Made by a program: the position numbers and the translations under genes | Source: Haliea sp. E1-2-M8 | GTDB taxonomy: Bacteria; Pseudomonadota; Gammaproteobacteria; Pseudomonadales; Halieaceae | Direction: 5' to 3' | Assembly (NCBI RefSeq): GCF_030649675.1 | Contig: NZ_JAUTDR010000014.1 | Coordinates: forward strand, 57,390-121,389 | DNA: 64,000 bases | Part shown: positions 9,612 through 20,500 of the stretch, in pieces | Position numbering within the stretch: the stretch's first letter is position 1 | Layout: every line of letters starts with the position of its first letter | The notes under the pieces: model-generated | Databases searched by the model: none | The model's input: only the letters and a program-made list of their open reading frames with translations | Told to the model about the DNA's origin: nothing

Positions 9612-10949
9612 CTACAAAAGCCCATAGCGCTGTAACCAGGCCTGCACCAGTTGGGCTTTTTGCGGCTGGGAAATGGTGTGTTTTATCCTGTCCAGTAGCA
9701 GTTGGTGCCGGGCATCCATGGTGTCCGGCAGGCCCTCCAGCAATGGCGCCAGGGTGATGCCCGCCACATGCCACACACCCAGGGGCTGGTCGCTGGTGAC
9801 GGCCACTGGCGCAGCGCGAATCCGATCCCCATCCAGCACGGCACCTGTTTGCAGGCCGAGGAAGCGGGGTGAGATGTCGCTGTGGGAAGGTTCGTCGTCG
9901 GGCCAATTGCGCCGCTGGCGCCAGAAGGATTCCTGTGGCCAGCGTTGCTCCAGCCGGTAAAAGTCACGTCCTGTCCGGGCAAATCGCAGGAACAGGTGTT
10001 CTACCCGTTGCCGGTAGAACGCTTCCGCAACTGACCGGTCGTCGGGGTGTTGCAGCAGGCTGTTCACTACGGCCGGGGCGGCCAGTGCTGAAGACAGTGC
10101 CTGAAATACGCCGTTGCCGGACAGCGGGTCCACCGCCATGGCGGCATCGCCGACACGCAGCAACGCACCGGAGACCAGTTCATTCCGCAGCACTGAAGTG
10201 CTGCCTCGTGCAAATACCGGTCCCGTGGGCGAGGTGCCGACGATCCGGTCCGTAATATCGTGGTGTGGTTGTATCAGGGCATTGAACCAGCTGTCCAGCT
10301 CGCTGCGGGCAGGGAGTGAGCCGGCCTCCGCACTTACTGTCAGCTGCAAAAAAAGCAGGCCTGCGCCGGTCTGGGCAAGCCAGGCCCAGCCCGATGGCAA
10401 GCTGTAGAGGTAACTGCTCGCGGGCTCCGGTGGTCCTTGCCGCACCTGTACCAGCGACACCGATTCGGGACCCCGAAGCCGGTTGCCGCCACCGCCCGCC
10501 GCGCGGCCACGAGCATCGATCAGAAACCTGCATCCCCGTGCGACGCTACCACCGCTGGCCAACCTGACCTGCAGCTGGCTGCCGCCATTCTCCAGTGCGT
10601 GGGTCGGTCCGAGTTGCCCGGTTATTACCTCAATGCCGGCGCTGCGGACATCGGCCAGTAGCGCCTGGTCCAGCGCCTCTCGCAGCACCAGATGTTCGCT
10701 GTTGGCATCGTTGGTGGTGCCGTTCCAGGTCGCGCGTCGGGGGCTGGCGGCACCGAGGCAGGCCGCCGCGGAGTTCAGTCCCGCCTGCTGCAAGCCCTGC
10801 AGCGCCCGGGCGGAAAAGCCCTCGCAGCTTGGCCAGGGCCGAGGTGTCGCCAGCAGCAGCACCCGGTAACCCATTTGTTGCAGTCCCAGCGCTGCGCAGC
10901 AACCCGCAGGGCCGCCTCCGGCGACCACAATGTCTGATGGTCTGCTCAT
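9612..10949 (-). CDS. qhpG: FAD-dependent monooxygenase, tryptophan dihydroxylase for CTQ formation
   Basis: A 445-residue flavoprotein of the tryptophan-halogenase/hydroxylase type. The Rossmann GGGPAG motif is at residues 11-16, and the second FAD motif is LRVGDAAMAVDPLSGNG in the C-terminal half. In the Paracoccus system QhpG inserts two oxygens into the QhpC tryptophan that becomes CTQ. The gene is on the opposite strand, converging with qhpE and diverging from asnS across 184 bases. It therefore has its own promoter, unlike the other qhp genes. The function is assigned from family plus neighbourhood; in isolation it would only be called a FAD monooxygenase. Confidence 0.9.
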   Translation of the reverse strand: MSRPSDIVVAGGGPAGCCAALGLQQMGYRVLLLATPRPWPSCEGFSARALQGLQQAGLNSAAACLGAASPRRATWNGTTNDANSEHLVLREALDQALLADVRSAGIEVITGQLGPTHALENGGSQLQVRLASGGSVARGCRFLIDARGRAAGGGGNRLRGPESVSLVQVRQGPPEPASSYLYSLPSGWAWLAQTGAGLLFLQLTVSAEAGSLPARSELDSWFNALIQPHHDITDRIVGTSPTGPVFARGSTSVLRNELVSGALLRVGDAAMAVDPLSGNGVFQALSSALAAPAVVNSLLQHPDDRSVAEAFYRQRVEHLFLRFARTGRDFYRLEQRWPQESFWRQRRNWPDDEPSHSDISPRFLGLQTGAVLDGDRIRAAPVAVTSDQPLGVWHVAGITLAPLLEGLPDTMDARHQLLLDRIKHTISQPQKAQLVQAWLQRYGLL

Positions 10950-11133
10950 TGCTGTGTTGGTTCCCGGTTACTGTACGGCTGGGTAGAGCGCATCATAGAA
11001 GCCGCTTCTGGTGCTGGCAATCGGCTACGGCACATTCTGCGGCAGGCCTCACCACCGGGGCCCGGCACTGGCGGGCACCTCGCGCTTTGGGTATCCTGCG
11101 CCGCTTTCACCCTTGTCCGTGGAGATACATCCC

Positions 11134-12531
11134 ATGTCTGAACCTATTCCGGTGGCCGCCGCCCTCAGGGGCGACCTGCCGCTGGGCAGTACCGTCACCG
11201 TTCGCGGCTGGCTGCGCAGCAAGCGCGATTCCAAGGCGGGTATCTCTTTCCTCGCCGTCCACGACGGCTCCTCCTTCGACCCCATCCAGGCGGTGGTGCC
11301 CGCAGCTCTCGGCAACTATGAGAGCGAAATACTGAAGCTGTCGACCGGGTGCGCGGTGTGCGTGCGCGGCGAGCTGGTGGCCTCCCAGGGCCAGGGCCAG
11401 GCGCTGGAAATCCAGGCCAGCGAGGTCGAGGTCGTGGGCTGGGTGGAGGATGCGGAGGCTTACCCCATCGCCAAGAAACGGCACACCTTCGAGTACCTGC
11501 GGACCCAGGCCCACCTGCGGCCGCGGACCAATACCTTCGGCGCTATCACCCGGGTGCGCAACACCCTGGCCAACGCCGTTCACAACTATTTTTACGACCG
11601 CGGTTTCCACTGGGTCAACACGCCGATCATCACCGGCAGTGACTGTGAAGGAGCGGGGGAACTGTTCCGGGTGAGTACCCTGGACCTGGCCAACCTGCCG
11701 CGCAAGCCCGACGGCAGCGTGGACCACGGCGAGGACTTCTTTGCCGGCGACGCCTTCCTCACTGTCTCCGGGCAGCTGGAGGTGGAGGCCTACTGCCTGG
11801 CCATGAGCAAGGTCTACACCTTTGGTCCCACCTTTCGGGCGGAGAATTCCAACACCAGCCGCCACCTCGCGGAATTCTGGATGGTGGAGCCCGAGATCGC
11901 CTTTGCCGATCTCAATGCCAATGCCGACCTCGCGGAAGACCTGCTCAAGCACCTGTTCACGCGGGTGCTGGAGGAGCGCGAGGACGACATGGCGTTCTTC
12001 CAGCAGCGGGTGGACAGTACGGTGATCGAGCGGCTGCGCACGGTGATCGACAGCCCCTTTGAGCGCCTGGACTACAGCGAGGCGGTCCGCATCCTGGAGA
12101 ACTGCGGCAAATCCTTCGAGTTCCCGGTGGCCTGGGGTGTGGACCTGGCCTCCGAGCACGAGCGCTACCTGGCGGAAACCCACGTCGGGCGCCCGGTGGT
12201 GGTGATGAATTACCCGAGGGAGATCAAGGCCTTTTACATGCGGCTGAACGACGACGAGCGCACGGTGGCGGCGATGGATGTGTTGGCCCCGGGGATCGGC
12301 GAAATCATTGGCGGCAGCCAGCGGGAGGAGCGGCTGGACGTCCTGGATGCGCGCATGGATGCCCATTTGCGCGAGGAACTGTGGTGGTACCGGGATCTGC
12401 GCCGCTATGGCACGGTGCCCCACGCCGGTTTTGGCCTCGGTTTTGAGCGCCTGCTCAACTACGTGACCGGCATGGAAAATGTGCGCGACGCCATTCCCTT
12501 CCCCCGCACCCCGGGCAACGCCAGCTTCTGA
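11134..12531 (+). CDS. asnS: Asparaginyl-tRNA synthetase
   Basis: Charges tRNA-Asn with asparagine; class IIb aminoacyl-tRNA synthetase of 465 residues. An N-terminal OB-fold anticodon-binding domain ([14 protein letters not shown]) is followed by the catalytic core. Class II motif 2 is [16 protein letters not shown] and motif 3 is [12 protein letters not shown]. The sequence continues [16 protein letters not shown], typical of AsnRS. ATG 11134 matches the usual N-terminus and has a GGAG nearby; the frame is open further upstream without homology. It is transcribed divergently from qhpG and converges with rnb. Confidence 0.97.
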   Translation: MSEPIPVAAALRGDLPLGSTVTVRGWLRSKRDSKAGISFLAVHDGSSFDPIQAVVPAALGNYESEILKLSTGCAVCVRGELVASQGQGQALEIQASEVEVVGWVEDAEAYPIAKKRHTFEYLRTQAHLRPRTNTFGAITRVRNTLANAVHNYFYDRGFHWVNTPIITGSDCEGAGELFRVSTLDLANLPRKPDGSVDHGEDFFAGDAFLTVSGQLEVEAYCLAMSKVYTFGPTFRAENSNTSRHLAEFWMVEPEIAFADLNANADLAEDLLKHLFTRVLEEREDDMAFFQQRVDSTVIERLRTVIDSPFERLDYSEAVRILENCGKSFEFPVAWGVDLASEHERYLAETHVGRPVVVMNYPREIKAFYMRLNDDERTVAAMDVLAPGIGEIIGGSQREERLDVLDARMDAHLREELWWYRDLRRYGTVPHAGFGLGFERLLNYVTGMENVRDAIPFPRTPGNASF

Positions 12532-12553
12532 GCCAGCATCCCCCGGCTGGCAG

Positions 12554-14533
12554 TCACTCCTCGGCGGTGGCGCGGGGCGGCTTCAGGCCACTGCCGGGGC
12601 GCAGGCGAAACAGCGCCTGGTAGTTGTTGTCCGCGTCCGCGCCGGTGTAGTCCAGCTCCACCACCTGCTCCAGCTGGAAGCGGCGGGTGGTGCTGGTCAG
12701 GCTGGCGGTCCATTTGTCGTAGCTGAACTTTTCCGGGTCCTTGCGCAGGTCGACAAAGCCCTCGAGACCACAGTTCACCAGGCGCACGCTGAAACCGGAG
12801 CTGTTGACGTGGATGATTCGCCCGCTGAAGCCCGCCGGCTGCGCCAGTGCCTGGCGCGCCAGGTACTTGCTCGCCAGCCAGCGCTCCGCTTCCTGGGTGG
12901 CGGCCCGGACATTGGCAAGGCGCTCCTTGAGAGCGGCCAGCTGTTCCCGGGTCACCAGGTTGGGCTCACCGCCATGCAGGGCGGCCTTGATCTGCAGGTG
13001 GACCAGAAAGTCCACGTACTTGCGCAGGGGCGAAGTGCAATTGGTGTAGCACTCCAGCGCCATGCCCATGTGCAGCCCCGCTTTCGTTGACAGCTCGGCC
13101 CGGGTCAGCAGACGGTTGATCATGGCCCGCAGGGGCAGGCTGTTGGCGCTGCCCGCCAGGTGGCGCATGATGTCCCGATAGCCCTCGCGGCTGACCGGGT
13201 CCAGCTCTGCGGCTTCGGGCGCATGCAGGGCCAGGAACTTGCGGCACTCGTCGATGCGGTCGGCGCGAAACCCCGGATGGATGACAAAGGGGCCGCTGGC
13301 ATCGCGCTCGGCCAGAAAACGGGCCGCGCAACGGTTGGCGGCGATCATGCATTCTTCCACCAGCTTTTGCGACAGCAGCTTGTCGTGAGGCTCGATGGAT
13401 TCGATCTGTTTGCGGTCGTTCAGGATCCAGCGGAACTCCCGTCGATCTTCCATGACCAGCTCGTCGGCATCGCGGCGCGCGCGCAGGGCCCGATAAACCT
13501 GGTACAGGGCTTCCAACGGCGTGGCGTGGCTCATCAGGTCGTCGCCATTTCCGTTCAGGTAGCGGTCGACAGCGAAGTAGGACAGTTTCGCCCGGGAGCG
13601 CACCGTGGCTTCGATAAACTCGAAATTGCCGACGTCGCCACTGTCGCTTACCGCGACCTTGCAGACCAGGGCGGCGCGGTCGTTGCCCTCGGACAGGGCG
13701 CAGGTGTCCTGCGCCATCTGCTCCGGCAGCATCGGCAATACGTCGCCGTGGAAGTAGACCGAGGTGCTGCGGGCGGCGATGTCCTGCTGCAGGCTGGACC
13801 CCGCCGGGATCCAGGCGGTGGGGTCGGCGATGGCTATGTAGAGGGTCCAGCCATCGCTGCTGATATCGGCATACAGGGCATCGTCGATGTCCTGGGTCTT
13901 GGCGGCATCGATGGAGACGAACTCGAGATCGGTCAGGTCGCGGCGGCGCTCGATTGCCAGCGGCCGGCATTCGGCCAGCTGCTTTTCCATGTCCTTCATC
14001 GCCGGCGTGCTCCAGGCCGGAGCCAGCCGGTATTTCGCGATGCAGTACAGGTTCTCGATGCCTGGGGTATCGTCATTGCCCAGCACCTGGAGGATCTTGG
14101 CCTGGGGTTTGCCGTCGCGAATGGGGTGGCGCAGGATGGCGCAGCGCACGTAGTCACCTTCGCGCACGCCGTTGCGGGCGTGGGGGGGGATGAACAGCCA
14201 GCGCTTGAGCTGGGGCAGGTCCGGCTGTACAAACAGGGCGTTGCCCTTGCGCACGCAGCGGCCGCTGAAATCACCCAGCGGGCTGTCGATCAGCTTTTCG
14301 ATGTCGGCGATGGTCTTGTTCTCGCCGGAGGGGCGGATGCAGATCCATACCCTGTCGTCCGGGAACGCCTTGAGCATCTCGTCCGGCGGAATGAAGACCT
14401 CCCGGCCGTCGTCAAGCACCGCGAAACCATAGCGGGACTGGGTGCCCTTGATCACCGCTTCGGCCCGCTCTTTCTCGGCCTCCATCTGGGATTTAAGGCC
14501 CTTCAGCTGGGCGAGTGAGTCCGGGTTGAGCAT
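12554..14533 (-). CDS. rnb: Exoribonuclease II
   Basis: A 3'-to-5' processive exoribonuclease of 659 residues, close to E. coli RNase II (644). Cold-shock-like domains occupy about residues 40-190. The RNB catalytic domain follows with the Asp cluster in DAAKTQDIDDAL. A C-terminal S1 domain starts near residue 570 (FSGRIIHVNSSGFSVRL). It lacks the long N- and C-terminal extensions of RNase R, which favours RNase II. It converges with asnS (22-base gap) and diverges from the PhoH-like gene over about 300 bases. Confidence 0.92.
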   Translation of the reverse strand: MLNPDSLAQLKGLKSQMEAEKERAEAVIKGTQSRYGFAVLDDGREVFIPPDEMLKAFPDDRVWICIRPSGENKTIADIEKLIDSPLGDFSGRCVRKGNALFVQPDLPQLKRWLFIPPHARNGVREGDYVRCAILRHPIRDGKPQAKILQVLGNDDTPGIENLYCIAKYRLAPAWSTPAMKDMEKQLAECRPLAIERRRDLTDLEFVSIDAAKTQDIDDALYADISSDGWTLYIAIADPTAWIPAGSSLQQDIAARSTSVYFHGDVLPMLPEQMAQDTCALSEGNDRAALVCKVAVSDSGDVGNFEFIEATVRSRAKLSYFAVDRYLNGNGDDLMSHATPLEALYQVYRALRARRDADELVMEDRREFRWILNDRKQIESIEPHDKLLSQKLVEECMIAANRCAARFLAERDASGPFVIHPGFRADRIDECRKFLALHAPEAAELDPVSREGYRDIMRHLAGSANSLPLRAMINRLLTRAELSTKAGLHMGMALECYTNCTSPLRKYVDFLVHLQIKAALHGGEPNLVTREQLAALKERLANVRAATQEAERWLASKYLARQALAQPAGFSGRIIHVNSSGFSVRLVNCGLEGFVDLRKDPEKFSYDKWTASLTSTTRRFQLEQVVELDYTGADADNNYQALFRLRPGSGLKPPRATAEE

Positions 14534-14835
14534 CGCGGGGTAACGTCTTTTGCTGGCAGTGAATGAGCGGGCTATCGTAGCTGAAAAGAGCGGCCCTGTC
14601 AGAATTCGCTGCGGGAGGCGGCCCGCCGCCGCGAACTCGGGCAGTATTCTCCGTTGACATTCTGCCGGACAGGGTTTGTAATCAGATCAACGCTGTGGTT
14701 TCCCCGCAACCAGGAAGCGCTTTTGAACACACGCTGTACGCTTCGTCCAACCCCTGCCCGGCCCCCGCCGCCGGTATCCTGCCAGACCCGCTTGCCAGCC
14801 CCATCACCGTTACCCGCCCCCACGAGGAATCCGCT
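14534..14835. promoter_or_regulatory. Divergent intergenic region, rnb / PIN-PhoH gene
   Basis: About 300 bases lie between two divergent starts, so promoters for both genes must be here. A GAGG about ten bases before ATG 14836 can serve as its ribosome-binding site. No recognisable riboswitch, repeat or additional gene was seen; a frame open through part of this stretch has no family similarity. Confidence 0.4.
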
Positions 14836-16272
14836 ATGGACTCAGGCTCGCCCCTGCGTGTAGAAAAAACCACCCTCAAAGCCGTCGTCAAGAAAACCTA
14901 TGTTCTGGACACCAATGTCCTGTTGCACGACCCCAATGCTGTAACCGCCTTCAACGAACACCATATCGTGATCCCCATGACCGTGCTCGAGGAGCTGGAC
15001 CATATCAAGGACCGGCCAGACAAGACCGTCAGCCGCGAGGCCAGGATAGCCATCCAGATCATCGACAAGGTGGTGGACGCCGCCTCGCCCCGGGAAATCC
15101 AGGAGGGAGTATCGATCCCGGGCAGCAACCTGGAGGGGGCGCTGGGCACCCTCGCCATTTATCCAGACCAGCTGCTCAGCGATGCCAGCGACATTCCCTA
15201 TCTGGACGCGACCCAGGACCAGGCCAACGACAACCGCATCATCAACGTGGCCCTGCGGTTGCAGGCGGAGAACCCCGGCGCCTTCGTCTGCCTGATCACC
15301 AAGGATATCAACATGCGCATCAAGGCCAAGGGCTCGGGCCTGGTGCACGTGGAGGATTACCGCCGCGACCGGGTGCTGGACGACATCGACCTGCTGGCGC
15401 GCGGTTACGAACATGTTGAGGGCGACTTCTGGTCGGGGATTTCCGAGGTCGACACCCTGCGGGAAGGCGATTGCACCCTGCACCGGATTCCGCGCCGCTC
15501 CCTGCCCGGTGCCTACCCCAACATGTTTGTTCACGACGATCAGGACTTCATGGCCTTCGTCAAGCGCATCGACAGCGACTATGTCTACCTGCGCTGCGAC
15601 AGCCGCGACAAGTTGATGCATCGCCGCTTCTGGGGGCTTACGCCGCGCAATCTGGAGCAGGCCATGGCCATGTCCCTGCTGGAGAATGACAGCGTCGACA
15701 TGACCGTGATGACCGGGCCCGCCGGTTCCGGCAAGACCCTGCTGGCCCTGGCCTACGGCCTGCATGCGATCCTCGAGCAGAAGCGGTTCAGCAAGCTGAT
15801 CGTGGCGCGTTCCACCCCGCCCATCGCCGAGGACATCGGTTTCCTGCCCGGTACCGAGGAGGAGAAGATGGCGCCCTGGCTGGCGGCCTTCGACGATAAC
15901 CTGGAGATCCTGCACGGTACCGACGAGTCCTGCCACGGCAGCATTGCCTACGTGAAAGAGCGCGCCAACATCCAGTTCAAGTCGCTCAACTTCATGCGCG
16001 GGCGCTCCTTCAACAACGCCTACATCATCATTGATGAAGCCCAGGGCCTGACCCAGTTCCAGTTGAAATCGGTGATCAGCCGGGTAGGGGCGGACTCGAA
16101 GATCGTGGTGCTGGGCAACCTGGCGCAGATCGACAACAAGTACATCTCGCCCCTGACTTCAGGGCTCACCTACCTGGTGGAGAAGACCAAGGCCTATCCC
16201 CACGCGGGCATCATGCACGTCAACGGCATCGTGCGCTCCCGGCTGGCGGCCTTCGCCGAGGAAAATCTGTAG
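14836..16272 (+). CDS. PIN domain / PhoH ATPase fusion protein
   Basis: A 478-residue protein joining an N-terminal PIN nuclease-like domain to a PhoH-type ATPase. The PIN domain starts TYVLDTNVLLHDP near residue 23, with further acidic residues such as VLEELD. The PhoH part has Walker A GPAGSGKTLLALA and a DEAQ-type Walker B (YIIIDEAQGLTQ). The family is linked to RNA metabolism, including PhoH2-like RNA unwinding and cleavage; the exact role in proteobacteria is not established. ATG 14836 is preceded by GAGG. The upstream in-frame extension to 14695 lacks homology. Confidence 0.9.
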   Translation: MDSGSPLRVEKTTLKAVVKKTYVLDTNVLLHDPNAVTAFNEHHIVIPMTVLEELDHIKDRPDKTVSREARIAIQIIDKVVDAASPREIQEGVSIPGSNLEGALGTLAIYPDQLLSDASDIPYLDATQDQANDNRIINVALRLQAENPGAFVCLITKDINMRIKAKGSGLVHVEDYRRDRVLDDIDLLARGYEHVEGDFWSGISEVDTLREGDCTLHRIPRRSLPGAYPNMFVHDDQDFMAFVKRIDSDYVYLRCDSRDKLMHRRFWGLTPRNLEQAMAMSLLENDSVDMTVMTGPAGSGKTLLALAYGLHAILEQKRFSKLIVARSTPPIAEDIGFLPGTEEEKMAPWLAAFDDNLEILHGTDESCHGSIAYVKERANIQFKSLNFMRGRSFNNAYIIIDEAQGLTQFQLKSVISRVGADSKIVVLGNLAQIDNKYISPLTSGLTYLVEKTKAYPHAGIMHVNGIVRSRLAAFAEENL

Positions 16273-16299
16273 GTCGGCCTACCTGAGCGGCCGGCGCGG

Positions 16300-16355
16300 C
16301 CTGGGCGGCCCCGCCTGGGCGGTCCCACCTGGGCGGCCCCACCTGGGCGGCCCCA
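16300..16355. repeat. 14-bp GC-rich tandem repeat, four units
   Basis: Four near-identical 14-base units of the form CCTGGGCGGCCCCA (one has GGTCCCA, the first ends in G) run without spacing between the PIN-PhoH stop and the RND adaptor start. A looser fifth unit precedes it. It is non-coding in context and has no T-tract, so not a simple terminator. Confidence 0.8.
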
Positions 16356-16445
16356 CCGACAGTTTCGCTCAGGCCGATGAATTAGTATCATTGGGGCGCC
16401 CGGATCCGTTCCGGGCGTCCTGTCCCTGTTTTTAGCTGGATATCC

Positions 16446-17573
16446 ATGAAAAAGTTCCTCTTTGGCAAGCGCATGTGGCTCATGCTTTTGGCCACCCTGC
16501 TGGTGTTTGGCGGCCTGTTCGGCATGCAGTGGTACGGCCAGCAAATGATGAATCGGGCCATGGACAACATGCCGCAGCAGGTGGTGACTATCACCGCGGC
16601 GGCGGCGGAACGCGTGCAATGGCAGCCCACGGTGGATGCGGTCGGCACGCTGGCGCCCATCGACGGGGCGCAGCTGGCGCTGGAAGTGCCCGGTATCATT
16701 GCCCGGGTCAACTTCGACAACGGCGCCACGGTGGCGGCTGGGGATGCGATCCTTGAGCTCAGCGCGGCACCGGACCGTGCTGAACTGGCGGTGCTGGAGG
16801 CGGCCCAGGCGCTGGCCGCATCGGAGCTTGAGCGTGCCGAGTCCCTGTTGCGTGAGCGCAATATCTCGGAGTCGGAACTGGACCGCCGCGCCAGCGAGCT
16901 GGACCAGGCCCGGGCCCGGGTGACGGCACAGAAAGCGCGGATTGAGCAGAAAACACTGCGCGCCCCGTTTGCCGGCCGGCTGGGTATTCGCCGCTTCAAC
17001 GTCGGCGCCTACGTGCTGGCGGGGGACCCGATCGTCGAGCTGCAGGCGCTGGATCGGCTCTATCTCAATTTCACCTTGCCCGACAGTTACACCCCCCGGC
17101 TGGAGCCCGGAATGGCGCTGCAGGCCCAGGCCCAGGCAATGGGCCCGGAAACTTTCCGCGGCAGGCTCAACGCCATCGCGCCTGCCGTCGACCCGGATAC
17201 CCGCAACATTGCCCTGCAGGCGATTGTCGACAACCCCGATGAGCTGTTGCGGCCCGGTATGTTCGCCCGGGTCAGCCTGGCCCTGGGGGAGCCCCGCGGC
17301 CAGATCGTGGTGCCGGCGACCGCCATTTCCTACCGTCCCTACGGCAATTCGGTCTATGTGCTGGCTGAGCAGGACGATGCGACCACGGTGCGCCAGCGTT
17401 TCGTTGAACTCGGCCCCACCCGCGGTGACATGATCGCGGTGGCGTCCGGCCTCAAGGCCGGTGAGATCGTGGCTACCAGCGGCCTGCTCAAGCTGGATGG
17501 CGGGGTGCCCGTTCAGGTGGACAACACATCGCCCCCGGCGAGCAGCCTGCAGCCGCAACCGGAAAATCGCTGA
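16446..17573 (+). CDS. RND efflux periplasmic adaptor (membrane fusion protein)
   Basis: A 375-residue adaptor that links an inner-membrane RND pump to an outer-membrane channel. One N-terminal membrane segment spans about residues 10-27. It is followed by a lipoyl/barrel-sandwich half (PGIIARVNFDNGATVAAGD), a short alpha-hairpin rich in A/E/R (about 105-160), the return lipoyl half and a beta-barrel domain. It ends two bases before the GTG of the pump gene. No outer-membrane factor gene is nearby, so the pump probably uses a shared TolC-like channel. The substrate is unknown. Confidence 0.92.
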   Translation: MKKFLFGKRMWLMLLATLLVFGGLFGMQWYGQQMMNRAMDNMPQQVVTITAAAAERVQWQPTVDAVGTLAPIDGAQLALEVPGIIARVNFDNGATVAAGDAILELSAAPDRAELAVLEAAQALAASELERAESLLRERNISESELDRRASELDQARARVTAQKARIEQKTLRAPFAGRLGIRRFNVGAYVLAGDPIVELQALDRLYLNFTLPDSYTPRLEPGMALQAQAQAMGPETFRGRLNAIAPAVDPDTRNIALQAIVDNPDELLRPGMFARVSLALGEPRGQIVVPATAISYRPYGNSVYVLAEQDDATTVRQRFVELGPTRGDMIAVASGLKAGEIVATSGLLKLDGGVPVQVDNTSPPASSLQPQPENR

Positions 17574-17575
17574 CC

Positions 17576-20500
17576 GTGGCTTTCACCGATCTGTTTATCC
17601 GCAAGCCGGTGCTGGCCACCGTGGTCAGCCTGTTCCTGGTGGTGCTGGGTTTGCGCGCGGCCGGGGAACTCAACGTGCGCGAATTTCCGATGCTGGAGAA
17701 CGCGGTGATTACGGTGTCGACGACCTACACCGGCGCCGATGCGGAGCTGATCAAGGGCTTTATTACCACGCCCCTGGAGCGGGAGATTGCCACCGCGGAA
17801 AATATTGACTACCTGACCTCCAACAGCACGCGCGGGCTCAGCGTGATCTCGGCCTATGTGCGCACCGGCGCCAATCCGGACGAGGTGCTGACCCAGGTTG
17901 TCACCAAGGTCAACAAGCTGCGCAACGAACTGCCCCGGGAGTCGGAGGATCCGGTGCTCACCCTCGCGGTCGGAGAGCAGGTGGGCACCATGTATATCTC
18001 GTTCTCCAGCCCCGAGTTGCCGATCAACCGGGTCGCGGACTATGTGATCCGGGAGGTCGAGCCCAAGCTCGCGACTCTGCCCGGGGTGCAGCGCGCCAGC
18101 GCGGACACCACCGATATCTTTGCCATGCGCATCTGGCTGGACAGCGATCGGCTGACGGCGCTGGATCTCACCGCCAGTGACGTGCGGGCGGCGCTGCAGG
18201 AGAACAATGTGCTCTCCGCGGTGGGGGCGACCCGCGGCAGCATGGTCGAGGTCACGCTCAAGGCGGACACTGACATCACCTCGGAAGCGGGCTTCCGCCA
18301 GCTTGTGCTGAGGGAACAGGACGGCGCCATTGTCCGGCTGGAGGACGTGGCCACGGTGGAACTGGGCTCCGAGGCCTATGCCAGTTCGGCCATGGTGATC
18401 GACCAGCGTGCGGTGTTCGTGCCCATTTCCGTTGCCAGTGACGCCAACGCCCTGGAGGTGATCGCCGGGGTGCGCGAAGTCTACGAGCGGGACATCGTCC
18501 CCAGCCTGCCGCAGGGGATCGAGGGCAGCATCAACTACGATGCCACGGTTTATATCGAAGCCGCCATCAGCCAGGTCCAGGCCACCATCGTCGAGGCGAT
18601 GGCGATCGTTATCGTGGTGATCTTCCTGTTCCTGGGTTCGATGCGTTCGGTGCTGATTCCGGCGGTTGCGGTGCCCCTGTCCCTGGTCGGCGCCCTGTTC
18701 CTGATGCTGCTGCTGGGGTTCAGCATCAATCTGCTCACGCTGCTCGCCTTCGTCCTGGCCATTGGTATCGTGGTGGACGACGCCATTATCGTGGTGGAGA
18801 ACATCCACCGCCACATCGAACACGGCATGACGCCCACGGAGGCGGCACTCAAGGGCGCCCGGGAACTGGCCTGGCCCATTGTCGCCATGACCACCACCCT
18901 GGTGGCGGTCTATCTGCCTATCGGGTTTATCGGTGGCCTTACCGGAACCCTGTTTACTGAATTTGCCTTCACCCTGGCGGGGGCGGTACTGATCTCCGGC
19001 GTGGTGGCCCTGACCCTGTCGCCGATGATGTGCGCCAGAATGTTGCAGAGCACCGCGGACAGCGCCGACAACCGTCTTGAGCACTGGCTGGACCAGCGGT
19101 TCGAGGCCCTGCGCCGGGTCTACCAGCGGGATCTCGACCGGGTGCTGGATGACCGGGCCGGCGTGCTGGTGTTTGGGGCCGTGATCCTTGCATCCTGCTA
19201 CTTTCTGTTCGTCAGGTCGCCGGCGGAACTGGCCCCCGCGGAAGATCTGGGCCTGATTTTCTACCTCGCCGAGTCAGACCCCTACGTCACCCTGGAGTAC
19301 ATCGAGCAATACAGCGCGGAGATTGGCCAGATTACCCGCGACACGCCGGAAATCGCGGTCAACTTCCTGTTCAATGGTGAAAACCCGGGGGGCAGTGGTG
19401 GCAACAATGGCGCCTTTGGCGGCTTCATTTTCAAACCCTGGGGCGAGCGCGAGCGCAGCTCCACCGAGGTTCTGAACGAGACCATCCAGCCCCGCACCGC
19501 GGCGATTGCGGGGCTCCAGGTCAACGCGGTGAACCCGCCACCGCTGCCGTCCCCCGGCATTTTCCCGGTGGAGTTCGTGATCAACAGCACGCTCGATTAC
19601 CTGGTGCTCTATGACAGCGCCGAGGCGGTGCTGGAGCGGGCCCGCGCCAGCGGCAAATTCATCTTTATTGACCAGAACCTGCAGCTGGACAAGCCGCAGC
19701 AGCGCATTCACATCAATCGCGACAAGGCCGCCCTGCTGGGAGTCAGCATGCAGACCCTGAGTGACGACCTGTCCGCGCTGCTTTCCGGTGGCTTCGTCAA
19801 TCGCTTTGCCATGCACGACCGGTCCTACAAGGTTATTCCCCAGGTGCGCAGGACCCAGCGCCTGAACCCGGAAGACCTGAACAGCTACCATACGCGCACC
19901 CGGAGCGGGAAGCTGATCCCGCTGGCGACCCTGGTCACGCTGGAGGACGAGGTGACCCCGCGGGTATTGCCGGGTTTCCAGCAGCTCAACGCGGTGACGC
20001 TGAGCGGGCTGCCGCGCCCCGGGGTTCCGCTGGGCGAGGCGCTGGCCACCCTGGAAACCATCGTCGCCGAGGAGCTGGGCCGCGAGTACGGGGTCGACTA
20101 CGCCGGGCTGAGCCGCCAGTTCAAGACCGAGGGCAGTACCCTGATTACCAGTTTCTTCTTCGCCCTGCTGCTGATCTACCTGGTGTTGGCGGCCCAGTTC
20201 GAGTCTTTCCGGGACCCGTTCATCATGCTGGTAACCGTGCCCATGTCGATCTCCGGGGCATTGCTGTGCCTGAATGTTCTGGCCCTGTTCCAGGTCAATG
20301 GTGCCACCCTCAACATCTACAGCCAGGTAGGACTCGTTACCCTGATCGGGGTGATTTCCAAGCACGGCATCCTCATTGTGGAGTTTGCCAACCGCCTGCA
20401 GGACGAGGGTATGGCCAAGCGCGAAGCAATTGAGGAGGCGGCCTCGGTGCGCCTGCGGCCGGTGCTGATGACCACGGCGGCGCTGGTGCTGGCCATGGTG

